Origin: Pachyseris speciosa
Taxonomy: Eukaryota; Cnidaria; Anthozoa; Scleractinia; Pachyseridae
DNA length: 64,000 nucleotides
Direction of reading: 5' to 3'
Assembly: GCA_016490735.1 (NCBI GenBank)
Contig: JAEMWC010000133.1
Coordinates: 1-64,000 of the forward strand
A model generated the notes under the pieces. The model did not search any database. It was not told where the DNA came from and worked only from the letters and a program-made list of their open reading frames with translations. Numbering within the stretch: the first letter of the stretch is position 1; each line of letters opens with the position of its first letter. Both the position numbers and the translations under genes were made by a program. Positions 21,901-32,217 of the stretch are shown here, piece after piece.

Positions 21901-24898
21901 GTGCTGCTATCAGATCTGCCAGAAAACCTGTTCAAAACAGGAAAATTTCAGGCTGAAGTGGACGTCATGGCTGGCTTTACTTCCCATGAAGGAGCTATTT
22001 TTGCTTTTTTTTGGCCACCTGATCGATTTAAGGACGGTTTGGAACAAAATGTGTTTGATAGTATTGTCAGGGAGCAAATGCTGTACGCTAGGAAAACGAA
22101 TACGGTTGTTGAAGACTTGGTTTTATTTGAATACACAAACCATTCCAATCCCGGCGATAAAAACATCACTCGTCGGTCGATACTGGACGTTTTCGGTGAC
22201 GCCGCTTTCGTTGCGCCCGTTCTGCTTGAGACGAAAGCGCTGGCAAAGGTGAATTCTCAAGTAAAACCTTTTACATAGTAAGAAAACTAGATTAAGAAGG
22301 TATGGGAATTCATACCAAAAAAACGCAAGCCGCCAACTAGAGCTTGACTAGCCCATCACCCTCCCATGACCGGCACCGATTGCATGCTCCGTGATGACCG
22401 ATTGCATGCTCCGTGATGACTTCTAGCAAGGTAGATCGAATATATGTTATTCTCTATTGTACTTCATGTTCTATCGATTCGTTGTTAACACGCCAATTCA
22501 TCTCCCTCAACCTTGGTCTGAATGAGCTTGGGGTGCGGGCAGGGAGTAGCCCTGGGATGCTTCATCGTCTTGCCCAGGGGGTGGGCACACTCTTAATGCT
22601 ACAAAGGGAATGAATGAGGGGTTGCTACTGGAAACCGGGATGTATAGACTACTTAGGCTCGTCCTGCCTCGTCCGTTTGATTTTGATCATTTTCGTCAGT
22701 TGATTAAGTGTCCCGCGATGGAAAGTACCGTCAGAGGCATCTGGTTTGATGGTGTATTTGGTTCACCAAGTTTGTGAGCCTGCAAAGACCAAATCTTTGT
22801 CCGATCCTGCCATTACTTATTCAGAGATTTTCATAGTGGTTCCCTTTTTCCCTGAGCAAAAACTGTAGCTTATTATACGGTATACCCCTCCTCCAATAAG
22901 GAGATTCAAGCTTACGTCATTGTTTACATTTTTGCTCATTTGCATACGGCGTTGCTTACAGAAGGAAACATGTTAGATGTGATTTAACTCCAGGCAGCTA
23001 AAGAGGTAGTGAAATTTAATATATTGTGAAATTTTTAGCTCTTTAGGTGTAGTATTCATGGGAGATAATAGGGCTGTTTATACGAAAGAAAATAATCCGA
23101 GGCTTACTCTGGCCGCGGCTTACATAAGACGCGAAAGGAACCATTTATACGAGTAAAAACTCCTAGGCCAGGATAAGCCGCAGCTTGAGAAAGCCGTGAA
23201 CGTAGATTTTGTACCATTTATACGGAGTGCTCGCGTCTTATGTAAGCCGTGGCCAGAGTAAGCCGCGGCTTATTTTCTCTCGTATAAACGGCCCTATTGT
23301 CTTCCAAAAACTGCAAAATGTCTGGGTAGCAAAAGCACTAATGAGCTCTTACATTCTTTGCAAAATTTTGAGATTTTAAACCCGCGTTGCACAAAAAGTA
23401 TTCAATACAAGAGGCTCATATTCATTGGCAGAGTTATTCATACTATGAGCTTTCAATATTCAGAACTTATTTATTTGTAGCTCCATCAGAAACTGAATTG
23501 CTCGTGCTAATGACGCAAATATTGTAAACAAGGATTCCCCTATTGCAAACCACATTCTCATTTACCTGTTTGATCATTTGTTTGTTTGTTTGTTGTATTT
23601 TACAGGGAGGACGACCGCCTTACGTCTACCTGTTTAACCACCGTGCAATGTTTTCTCCTATGCCTGAGTGGGTTGGCGTGATTCATTGCATGGAAATTCC
23701 TTTTTTGTTTGGGGCACCATTCCGGAACGCAACTGACCCAATTACCAACATCTTGGCAACCAAATATTCGGAAACAGAAAAAGGCTTTAGTTTGTACGTT
23801 ATGAAACTGTGGACAGATTTCGCCAAATATGGGTAAGAGCTAATTCAACATCAGCATCATCATTGTCCCCATTTACTTTTACAAACTAGTGATATCAGTG
23901 TCATAGATTATCGATTCACATTAAAGGGGCTTTGTCATTGTGAATTTTATGTCTTCGAGGTCAAAATAAAAACCATTACTTATAACCAAAATGCCCCTAG
24001 AACATCTATGATTTGCACAGCACAGGAGAACGCCCAATTATTTCAAGTTGCAATCCATTTCAATCCTTGCCACCCTCAGCCAAAGACGCTTACTTATTGT
24101 TGTGCTAAACTGGCACAACAATTTTAAACAAAACTGAACTATTAGTTTCAGTTTTCTTTGCCTGCAATATAATTTTCAGCTTTTTAAAGTACATTAAAAA
24201 TTCATGACATAGCTCCTCGAGTTGATTTTCCCTCTCCAAAGATCGAACGAATCCGCTGTTTCAAAAATGTGCAAGAAGTTCATACTTCGAGACTTCAATC
24301 ACACGTGCAATATACCATTTTGCTAATGATCAGTTCCTGGTGAATTGTGGGTAGATCTAGTCCTTTGTGGGGGCAAACGGTCAAAATTACAATTTCAAAT
24401 TACGTCCTAAGATGGCCGTTTGCCCCCACAAAGGACTGGATCTACCCACAATTCACCAGGAACTGATCATCAGCAAAATGGTGTATACGCCGAACACATA
24501 ATGTATTGAATAAATTTAGAATGTAAATACTCTTCTCATGATTATTCCATGCATCGTCGGAATCAATCGCACGGTTCGTGCATACTCTTTAAATAGATGC
24601 ATAGGTAATGCGATTAAGTGTCCTGCGCGGCCTTAACACCATCAAGTTCAGCTGGATACCTTTCTTTTCCCCTTTAAGATCTCCAAATACGCAGGAGTCT
24701 CGTTCTGTACCTGTCATGTGGCCTAAATTCACCGAACAAGAGCAGGAATATCTTGTCCTCGACTTGAACCCGAGGGTGGAACGCAGATACAAGGCGAAAA
24801 AGATGGCGTTTTGGAATGAAATTGTTCCTGGAGTGCTGGAGTTAAACACAAAGAAAACAATGAAAACTGAAAAAAAGACATCAAACGACGAGCTGTAA
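15966..24898 (+). CDS. ER-luminal carboxylesterase-like enzyme, copy B, intact catalytic triad
   Basis: Five exons: 15966-16305, 19023-19279, 21526-22248, 23606-23832 and 24679-24898, GT-AG with phases 1, 0, 0 and 2, giving 588 residues. I chose the ATG at 15966 (GCCATGA) because it gives a compact signal peptide; an in-frame ATG at 15918 would lengthen the N-terminus. Family marks: EYLGIPYAEPPVGELRF, a CPQ...SEDCLFLN cysteine pair, nucleophile Ser226 in GQSAGG, Glu354 in TSHEG and His467 in GVIHCME. The oxyanion loop reads HGGR, so its third Gly is Arg. The C-terminus NDEL is a KDEL-like retention signal. Expected role is hydrolysis of esters or amides in the ER lumen; the substrate cannot be told. 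Of the three copies this is the only one reading as a complete Ser-Glu-His enzyme. Introns carry a hAT-like MITE, a satellite-bearing TIR element and two palindromic MITEs. Confidence 0.9.
18031..18468. mobile_element. Non-autonomous TIR element, intron 1 of copy B
   Basis: The left end CAGGGGCACCCAACGA is the exact complement of the right end TCGTTGGGTGCCCCTG. The flanks repeat AGACTT (18025-18030 and 18469-18474), possibly 7 bp if the boundary is moved one base. The CAGGGG ends suggest a hAT- or P-like family. Open frames across it are not coding-like. Confidence 0.8.
19398..21447. mobile_element. 2.05-kb TIR element carrying a satellite array, intron 2 of copy B
   Basis: The ends GATCGTGACTAAAAC and GTTTTAGTCACGATC are exact inverted repeats, flanked by a perfect 10-bp direct repeat GGAATAGTCT (19388-19397 and 21448-21457). 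The inverted arms continue inward: a roughly 10-bp-period stretch based on ACATACGAGTA (about 19420-19560, complemented at about 21297-21430), then CAAAGTAAAATACAAGAAATT and its complement. Even a degenerate satellite unit lies reversed at about 19690-19800. Between the arms sit a TAGCCTCC MITE (19884-19926) and the satellite array. There is no transposase. A 10-bp duplication fits a MULE-like mobiliser, by inference. Confidence 0.85.
20087..21215 (+). repeat. Satellite array, about 12 units of about 93 bp
   Basis: Each unit begins AAGCTGTATCACCC, passes through a C-rich tract of varying length, then CATCACACACCCTCAAATGC, TAATTTCTGCCCACACTACA and GAATTAATAAATACACC. Variation is mostly in the C tract and in a CCCCTG/CCCTTG site that recurs between units, suggesting homogenisation by unequal exchange. 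The strand is strongly C-rich over more than 1 kb. Confidence 0.95.
23071..23294. mobile_element. Palindromic MITE with TA target duplication, intron 3 of copy B
   Basis: GGGCTGTTTATACGA opens and TCGTATAAACGGCCC closes the element. Inner blocks (ACTCTGGCCGCGGCTTACAT and its complement) make it a nearly complete hairpin. TA flanks both sides. A Tc1/mariner-like origin is possible. Confidence 0.75.
24311..24487. mobile_element. Near-perfect palindromic MITE, intron 4 of copy B
   Basis: The left arm (about 69 bp, including GATCAGTTCCTGGTGAATTG and CCTTTGTGGGGGCAAACGG) is repeated as complement in the right arm with about three mismatches, around a spacer of about 35 bp. It would form a stable hairpin in the copy B pre-mRNA close to the last exon. 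Confidence 0.85.
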
Positions 24899-25102
24899 AC
24901 TGAAAAGAAAACAATCAATCAAAGGAAACTTCGAAACTAATTCGGCACTATGATACCAGCTTGTGCTATTTGCCATGCACCTATTGACCTGTCGTTTATT
25001 TCTTTGTCCAACCGTTTCTGCTATCTTCCTGAATACCCGGGGAAGGGTGTACTCCCTATAATGGCCTATACGGGGAGGCTCCGTCCGAAAGCGGTAACTT
25101 TT

Positions 25103-25300
25103 TCACGCTGTATTGTGTAAATTTGCCATAAAAACAGTAGACTTTTTCTTGTCGCATATGAACAAGAGGTTATACTTCGGAGAGGACGCAATTGCTGATG
25201 GGTACTTGAATATACTTTCTGCACGATTTTGGCGCCAAAATCTGTCGTGTTCAGGAATAAGCGTTGACACCAGAGGATCATCGGGTAAGACACTCAACAA
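25103..25300 (-). pseudogene. C-terminal fragment of an unclassified repetitive gene
   Basis: An open frame of about 65 codons reads SVLPDDPLVSTLIPEHDRFW and ends in KKKSTVFMANLHNTA. It is on the same strand as, and beyond, the other fragments of the decayed gene at 27.7-31.2 kb, from which the 1.9-kb transposon and a duplicated flank separate it. I do not recognise the domain. The ending is loosely like a beta-propeller blade, which is only a guess. Confidence 0.35.
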
Positions 25301-25454
25301 CTCTCCGCTGTTGCCATGTTCATCTGGTCTTTATTTCGACAACAGATTCTGGCTTTTGGGAAGCGAACGAGCAATCGGCTTTGAAATTTCTTCATTCATA
25401 TCTCCACGGGCAGAGCCAAGTAGTTTCAGGCTTATGAAGTAGTCCCACATACTT

Positions 25455-25673
25455 GTCCAGTAATTAAAGAGACCAACTGTTTTAACACGTGAGGTGGATC
25501 TGGAAAGGGAACTTTCCCAGCCTGACTCTGAAGGTTCGTCATGTGTGATCTCTGGGCAGCTTCAGAATCTGAAACCCGAGACATTTCTTGCATGCGAAGA
25601 CATAAGATACCGTCTAGTTAACAAAGTCTGCATTTTCGAAATGATGGGTCAGTTGCATTGTACCCAATGCGCT
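25455..25673. repeat. 219-bp direct repeat, left copy
   Basis: Bases 25455-25673 recur at 27552-27770. I found one difference (CTCTGAAGG against CTCTTAAGG). The two copies exactly bracket the 1.9-kb transposon at 25676-27552. This is far too long for a target duplication. Confidence 0.9.
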
Positions 25674-25801
25674 AGCCTGCATAACAGGCGCTTATTCAGC
25701 CGAGCGCGAGGCGGGAAACATTGAGCGCGAAGCGCGACACGCGAGCGCGGAGCGCAAGACGAGGGAAAGAGAAAAATAAGCGCCTGTCGCCAGTCTATTG
25801 T

Positions 25802-26250
25802 TCATGCTCTTCCAACCGATCGCCTGATGATCGGAAAACGCTGATTGGCCAATTCATCCCACGTGATACTAATGTGAGAAAATACACCACAAACAACTTT
25901 CTGAAGCAATTGTACACAGTGTTCGAGACTATTATCGTAAAAGTGTTTGTAGCCTGCCACGGTTTCCTTTGAAAAATCGATAGCGATATCTACTTCCATG
26001 TCATCTTCGCCTAATTCAGGTACTTGAGCTGTTTTCACCTCCTGTAGGAGGAGGATTTTCTGCTTATTATCTTCGATGGCTTCTTTCCACTGGATAACAT
26101 CTTCGTCAAATTTGAACGCGAACATGTATTGTGGCTGCTGCAAATACCCAGCCGATTCAAACGACAAATATCACGCGCCTTACATCCACCATGCTGAAGA
26201 ATCACTGTGTTTCTAGTTAAATAGGCCGACGACTTCACTCTCGTTGAAAG
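25802..26250 (-). pseudogene. Downstream coding part of the 1.9-kb transposon, broken
   Basis: After the TAA at 26253-26251 the same frame continues coding-like, including ILQHGGCKARDICRLNRLG, and then shifts to a frame (26167-25802) reading FAFKFDEDVIQWKEAIEDNK. One stop and one frameshift therefore separate it from the upstream gene. The shape resembles the start of transposase-like proteins seen in multicopy cnidarian genes, recalled only loosely. It runs into the left TIR. Confidence 0.4.
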
Positions 26251-27269
26251 TTAGGAGGCAGCGCCCAGCGCTATCTTGTTGTAATCCAGAGCATTCTTTA
26301 CAGCACCTTGCAAAGCGGAGTAGAAGAATGGCGTTTTCTCCTCAACTTCTTTCACAAATGCTGAGTTTCTAAACTCAGCATTCAGTGCTGGATCCGTGGT
26401 GTTTAGCGAATTCTTTGAATTAGCAAACTTTCCACACTCAGTTGAAATTTTTACCTTTAACACCTCACGTGCAAGCGCTTCGGTATCCGTCGAATTCATG
26501 ATAGTAAACAACACACTCTTGTAATTTCTTTCTGCCGCTCGTTGAACTATCGATGCCTGAAGTCCGCCGCACTTGATTTCTTTAACCTTCGCACTATTAG
26601 GGTACGCCAAAAACATCTTAGGTATCAGAAACAAAAGAACAAATAAGCAATAAAAACATTTACAATCAATCAATTGATCGATCATTCAATTTATACGATG
26701 AACAACAAAACCAAAACAAAGCTCATTTTTAGGTTAATCACAAATATTACCTTTGTGATTGTTTGCGTTTCCTCCACTGGAATGCTCATCAAACTTTGAA
26801 TTTCCTCTTCCAAACGAGCATTTTGATCTATGGTTTCTTTTTCGTTTGGAGGAAGGTTTTCTTTACCCCACGACAATTTCTTCCTTGATCTTCCTTGCAC
26901 ACTGGATGTATCACCAGCATCACCAGTGGCGTTTGGTGCGGCTGATGGGGAGCTGTTCGCAAGTCTTTTCACTGAAAGTTGCGTTGGCATTGACTTCAGA
27001 CCTTCCTTGATTTCTGACAAAATTTTACATGAAGAAAAAATACGCCTGGCGCATGTAAGGCAAGACCTACTAGACATCGCGTCCTTTTCCACAAAAATAC
27101 CAAATCCCGAAAGAACAGACGATAATTGAAGGCCTTCGTATCCTTTCCTTTGGGTCGTAGAAAAAACTGGGACTGTACTTGAATTTGAATGAAAAGGGAT
27201 TCTACAAAATCTACAGGACGAGTTGCAACTTTCTGATCCATAAATTTTAGTCGGAGTTCGGGAAGACAT
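26251..27269 (-). CDS. Cys-rich N-terminal protein of the 1.9-kb transposon
   Basis: Two exons: 27269-26751 (173 codons) and 26616-26251, with a GTAATA donor and a CCTAAG acceptor around a 134-bp intron in phase 0. Near the N-terminus are two CxxC pairs (CRFC, then CLTC about 58 residues on), a layout like ZAD-type zinc-binding domains that bind DNA or dimerise. Next come a basic Ser-rich linker (GRSRKKLSWGKENLPP) and an acidic stretch. Exon 2 adds about 121 residues ending at TAA. The frame goes on beyond this stop, so the true product may have been longer. A role in recognising the transposon ends is plausible but unproven. Confidence 0.5.
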
Positions 27270-27551
27270 TGCTGACGTACATCGCTGGACCTTCTCGTTT
27301 ATATGGACTTCCTTGGCGCGAGAAATCTGATATTTCCCGCGAATGATTAAAAGCTTTTTGATTGGTCAATTCAATACTGACTGTCAGTTCAATTTTGTGG
27401 GTGTGTCGTGGGGCGGAAGAGCATGAACAATAGACTGGCGACAGGCGCTTATTTTTCTCTTTCCCTCGTCTCGCGCTCCGCGCTCGCGTGTCGCGCTTCG
27501 CGCTCAATGTTTCCCGCCTCGCGCTCGGCTAAATAAGCGCCTGTTATGCAG

Positions 27552-27770
27552 GTCCAGTAATTAAAGAGACCAACTGTTTTAACACGTGAGGTGGATCTGG
27601 AAAGGGAACTTTCCCAGCCTGACTCTTAAGGTTCGTCATGTGTGATCTCTGGGCAGCTTCAGAATCTGAAACCCGAGACATTTCTTGCATGCGAAGACAT
27701 AAGATACCGTCTAGTTAACAAAGTCTGCATTTTCGAAATGATGGGTCAGTTGCATTGTACCCAATGCGCT
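27552..27770. repeat. 219-bp direct repeat, right copy
   Basis: This copy continues without a break into the older minus-strand gene fragment, where it encodes the CQRIGYNATDPSFRKCRLC end. It is therefore the original copy, and 25455-25673 is the duplicate or displaced one. Confidence 0.85.
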
Positions 27771-28749
27771 GGCAGTCTTCGCAAACGAAGCCATCTTCTT
27801 CACATTGCCGACAGGAAGAAACATAGTTTGAAGAACTTAAGAGACACGTTTTACAGGTCTCTATAAGCTCTTGGGTTTTGCTGTCGTAGTTCTTGACCCG
27901 CTCGGCGCCCCCTTTGCGCGATCTGAAATAGCATCCAGCCGGGAAGGAAACCATTCCGTCTAAGCTGGCTACTTAGAACTCTTGTGCCTCAGTAACAAAC
28001 TCGAGCGATTTAAGGTGAGCAACAAGATCTTGTTCACTCATACTACACAGTTCTTGGATATTGTGGAACGCGAGAAAGTGTGGTTCCTCCAAACCAACAA
28101 TCTTATGCAACTGCGGAGCATAGCGTAACGCGCGTTTCAGCTGCATTCCATCGATATCGGTCGATTTGTTCACCAAAAAAAACTTGAAGGTCATTCTTTT
28201 GTGGCTCTACTGGCTTTACTTTAAAGTTAAGTAACAGATCAATGGCCGTCAGGAGTTCTTCCACGTAGGTCCCGCTGTGAAATGTAGGGGGAGAGTTTCT
28301 CTTGGAAATGTTGTTTGGGTGAAGAAATGCAAAATTACGGTTTGCGACATATTCTTGCAACTACAGTGAGCTCTGTCGGCCCTTCCAGCACCACCTGGTC
28401 CTCGAAAAAAATAGCTGCAAGACTTTCCAAATTTAAATTGCACGCGTTCCTGAAACTTGGTTAACGTGTTATACTTCTCAGAGAAGTTGACGACTCTTCC
28501 CTTATTGAATGCTTCCCACAAAAAAGCATGAGTTTGCCGATAAAATAAGTGATCTTTTGCGAGTGCGTTTGACGCCCTAGTAAAGAAGAGAAGAGCGGAT
28601 GCTTCATCTATTCCTGTCATGGAGATGGTGGTATGAACAATTTTCTCTGGATAAGCTGCCTGTTTTAGTTCTTGATATGAGCCATAGGGTCTAAGGAAGC
28701 CCTTTAGAGCAGTTTTCAGTTGAGTGTCGTAAAACCAAAACCAAAGCAA
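27715..28749 (-). pseudogene. Unclassified repetitive gene, middle fragments, Cys-rich end
   Basis: Three neighbouring frames carry protein-like sequence. 28749-28400 reads TISMTGIDEASALLFFTRAS and later FLWEAFNKGRVVNFSEKY. 28360-27973 shows KVKPVEPQKNDLQVFF, a frameshift, and then NKSTDIDGMQLKRALRYAP. 27954-27715 is a Cys-rich block (CKTC, SCRQC, VCEDC, KCRLC) that could bind zinc. Frameshifts and a stop at 27973 show it is dead. I cannot name the family; the repeated Cys blocks suggest a multicopy nuclear or transposon-encoded protein. Confidence 0.45.
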
Positions 28750-28990
28750 TTACTGCATCCAATCACAACAGACAGAAACAGTGCAACGAACCAATCAGTA
28801 TTCGAAGTAATTACACGTAACCGGCGCAAAGCGCGGGAAAATAAGCGCATGCAAATCGCGATTGGTTTTGGTTTTGCTTCTCATTGGTTGAGAAAGTGGC
28901 GCGAGTTTTCCTGGCCAATCACAGAGCGAAGTAATGCAAAACCAAAGCAAAACCAGAATTACTTTCGACACTCAATTGAAAACCGCTCTA
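28705..28990. mobile_element. MITE with TAGAGC ends inserted in the decayed gene
   Basis: The left end TAGAGCAGTTTTCAGTTGAG is matched by the complement of CTCAATTGAAAACCGCTCTA at the right. Inner inverted blocks of AAAACCAAAACCAAAGC type are present. It splits the minus-strand coding sequence: LVLLAAIERF lies on one side and GFLRPYGSYQEL on the other. Confidence 0.8.
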
Positions 28991-29698
28991 TTGCGGCAAG
29001 TAAGACAAGGTAATCAGCTGATGTATCGGTTTTGGTTGACAGTAACCTCTCCAAATTTGCAATCGTCAGTTGCATGTTGTTTGGCATGCTCACTATTTCC
29101 TCAAATTTTGTTTTAATTGCCTGGTCTTGCTCGTTTGAGAATAAAGCCTGCAACTGAACGAGTTTGTCTTTCAATTTCGTGATATGAGCGCCCATTGCCA
29201 GGAAGTATGTCTTTCAGTTTCGTGATATGAGCGCCCATTGCCAGGAAGTATGTCTTTCAGTTTCGTGATATGAACACCCATTGCCAGGAAGTATGTCTTT
29301 CAGTTTCGTGATATGAGCGCCCATTGCCAGGAAGTATATCTTTCAGTTTCGTGATATGAGCGTCCATTGCCAGGAAGTACAGATCGATATTGTCCTAGCT
29401 GCTCCTTACAGCATTTATGTCGCTTAACGTGATCGTTGATGTTAGCCGCTTGAAATGATTTGTTCAGTTGAATGGATCTGTGGCACGACTGACAAAAAGC
29501 TACGTTTGATGATACAACGGTTACTTGGCTTCCATGTTTAACGTGAACACGGAACGCAAATCGCAGAAGGGTATCATCGTCTGCATCATCGGTGTGAAAC
29601 AAAGTCGCTACAGGTAAATACTGTAACACCCGACACACAAAATCAGAAGTTACAACCGAGAGTTTGATTATGTTTACGTCCTGGCCGTGCTTTTGCAT
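28959..29698 (-). pseudogene. Unclassified repetitive gene, zinc-finger-like and coiled-coil-like fragments
   Basis: 29698-29390 reads AFRVHVKHGSQVTVVSSNVA followed by FCQSCHRSIQLNKSFQ and HVKRHKCC, a C-x2-C...H...H/C zinc-finger-like block. After a minisatellite interruption, 29195-28991 reads AHITKLKDKLVQLQALFSNE, a likely coiled coil. The parts are out of frame because the 43-bp repeat unit is not a multiple of three. Function unknown. Confidence 0.45.
29165..29379. repeat. 43-bp minisatellite, five units, within former coding sequence
   Basis: Five consecutive 43-bp units start at 29165, 29208, 29251, 29294 and 29337. Each reads T(G/A)TCTTTCAGTTTCGTGAT and ends CATTGCCAGGAAGTA. The first unit differs at one site (CAATTTC) and is the coding original. 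Expansion throws the minus-strand frame. Confidence 0.95.
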
Positions 29699-29699
29699 G

Positions 29700-32019
29700 A
29701 GTTCATTACAAGTCGATTCAAAACTTGAAACTGCCGCATAGATTTTTGCAAATCCCAGCCAATTACTATATTTAATTGTAAGATCCTTGAAATAAAGAAG
29801 ACAGCCGTATAGATCTTGGGTGCTTCCTATACCATCACGTCCTCACCATCGTAATAGTACATGGCAGTGATGTTTCCGGTGCCGAAATGATCCTTCACAA
29901 TGGTCTTAAAAGAATAGAAATCGTGCGGAGGTAAAGGCAACGAGAAAACATCTTTAAATTCTGCAGTAGAAGATTCGACTCATTTTTAATAACGTCACGA
30001 CATTCCACTTTAAATGCAACAGAACTGTCGTCAATATCCCTAGTGATGTCTACGACTGAAAAGAAAGCGAAACACGAGCCTGTTAATTGGCTACACAGTT
30101 AATTACAGCACTCCTCTTTTATATTTTATGTTCATTTTTTAATACACCAAGCCTTAACTGACCTGACAGAAGACGGAGATCGCAACAAAACAGCTATCAA
30201 TTAAAAAATTATGATGCAGTGGTTTTCTGCTATCTTAGCATGCAGCTATCCGGAATTCTATTCAGTTTCACTGGGAAACTGTTTTACAGGAATTTGGTAG
30301 TTGCTTGCTTTTAATCTGAGTGGAGATTATATGACAGAAACCAAAACAGCACCCAATAAATCAAATCTGAAAATAATGATATTACTGTACTCTGAAGTCT
30401 GGTCTGTATCAGTGTCGACTACAATATTCGGAAAATTTCTCAACACTACCTATCTCCGTTTAACTATTACAAAACACTAACAGCTATTACATATTTCTCC
30501 TTCTACTGCACTTTTCTTGTTGCGTTTTCTTGCGGGTTTCAAATCAAAAATTGTTCATTGTCTTCCAACTGTACACATAATCTAAGCTAAAAATTGTTCA
30601 GTTGATGAATTACTAAGAGGCATCGTCAACAAAAGAATCGTCGCTTTCCGAGCCGCCCACTTGTTCCAGTTTTGGAAAGAAGTCAAACATTGTCCGCCCA
30701 ACGTAAATGTTTCTTAGTCGACATATGGTATTAACGTGCCGCTTTATGTTTCCTAGCCTTCCTTTACCATTGAGGGCCCCCGTCTTTCCACATTGACACC
30801 TGAATTTGTTGTGCTCAAGAAGTTGCACATTTGGAAACAGTTTTTGAACTCTCAAGGCTAGCTTTTGGTCGATTTCAGGTGATTGTAATTCACTATCTTT
30901 AATTTAAAAAAAAGCAAAGCAGATGCCTTCGAAAATCTCTTTTTTTTGCGCAGGTGGAAGAGGATGAACCTTTGGGGACTCCACAATATAAAGCCTATTC
31001 ATGTCGACGTGATTAAGAAAATCAATGTATGTCGCTTTAAATCGACTAAGGCAAAAAGTTAGATCTTCTTCGCATAGCAATGGCGTGACTTCAAATCCGT
31101 CATAAAAATATACTTTTAAGTCAACATCAGCCTGCAGGATGTTGTAAGCTTGTTTGACACTTTCCATAAGGCGGGCTTTGAAAGGAAGGAGCTGAAGGCA
31201 TCAGATTTAATTGCAAGCTCCTCTTTGCATTGGCAGGAAACACTGCAGTTTCTGAGAGTGGCCACTTGAGCAATTTAATGACCATCTTTGATACACTTTT
31301 CACTGCAACACTACAAAACCGATAGAAAATAGATACTTATTCACCTGAAAGGGGACCGTAAATATTGATCTGTGACTAACCAATTTGCAAATAATGACAT
31401 TTTGCCGGTAGCAGCATGATGCAACTTTCCCCTGTCTGATGAAGATACAACACTCTGCTTGGCTTGTGCCTTTTTTAACCTGTCATAATTTTAGGATGTA
31501 GGTCGAAGGGCACGTGGTCGTCGAAATTATACCGTACACTCTACGTGTATAATTGTAGCACTAATTGGGAAACGGAGTTAAATATAACAATCACATAAAC
31601 TATATGCCCGACAAAAGTCTTGTGATTATCATTATTATCAATACACAAAGGCAAATCGTACAAATTTATGTAATATGGAAAGATTATTTAACAATGATGG
31701 AGCATGAAATCATATTGCGGGCTGGAAATTCCATTTACAGCCCGTACTCGTTTTTGAGGGGCGGTTTGTCATTTGGCCGCGTGTCGTGATAACAATTCTA
31801 TTCAACGTCTAACCATAAATACCAGAGTGCCCACCTGAATCCTGACGTGGAATTCCCTGAACATTTCGTAACGCATACTCGATGATTTTTTCAAGGGATA
31901 GCAGTCCAGTTCTGAAAATTATGAAATCACTAATTATTTGAATACGTATTTGAAAACCGCGGGACATAATCATGATGTATAAAATTTTCCCTCAAATAAG
32001 TTATATTTCCCGTTTGTCC
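29700..32019. other. Spacer with the 5' remains of the decayed minus-strand gene
   Basis: Apart from the zinc-finger-like fragment at 30613-31167, I could support no exon. Intervals 29.7-30.6 and 31.2-32.0 kb are AT-rich with no repeat I recognise. Confidence 0.4.
30613..31167 (-). pseudogene. Unclassified repetitive gene, 5' fragments with a C2HC-like finger
   Basis: 31167-30904 reads MESVKQAYNILQADVDLKVY and ends in KKEIFEGICFAFF. A likely acceptor (TTTTTTAAATTAAAG) then leads into 30900-30613. That segment continues with ELQSPEIDQKLALRVQKLFP and a finger (FRCQCGKTG, then RHVNTIC), ending in an acidic Ser tail. The finger echoes the one at 29.4-29.7 kb. The start codon at 31167 is only the first Met seen. 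Confidence 0.4.
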
Positions 32020-32217
32020 TAGACTGTTCACAATCCTCTATTTTTCCATGTGATCGTCGAGATCGAGAGCGTCTTATCGAGTGTCAAATCTACTTAGGGG
32101 GCGGGGGACGGTTTGAGGGGACGCCCGTTGACTCGGTACATTTGACAATCAAGATGACGGTAAGACGCGCTCGATCTCGACGATCTCACGGAAAAATAGA
32201 GGACTGTGAACAGTCTA
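32020..32217. mobile_element. 198-bp MITE with 9-bp target duplication
   Basis: The ends TAGACTGTTCACA and TGTGAACAGTCTA invert exactly (one mismatch further in). The arms run about 65 bp and share CCTCTATTTTTCC and GATCGTCGAGATCGAG. Both flanks read CGTTTGTCC (32011-32019 and 32218-32226), a perfect 9-bp duplication typical of MULE-mobilised elements. It sits at the left limit of a LINE fragment. Confidence 0.9.

Larger units (their letters stand above)
25676..27552 (-). mobile_element. 1.9-kb DNA transposon with about 139-bp TIRs, family not recognised
   Basis: The TIRs start CCTGCATAACAGGCGCTTAT and extend about 139 bp (25676-25814, and 27552 back to about 27414) with about two differences. 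They are rich in GCGCGAAGCGCG-type motifs. Near-identity of the TIRs points to a recent insertion or an active family. Internal coding is on the minus strand: a two-exon Cys-rich protein (27269-26251) and a degraded second part (26250-25802). I could not assign a superfamily. Confidence 0.85.

Noticed and set aside
25721..25972. Open frames with SAKRDTRARSARRGKEKNK at both ends of the 1.9-kb transposon
   Set aside because: The same peptide appears at 27507-27247 on the other strand because both are translations of the inverted TIRs.
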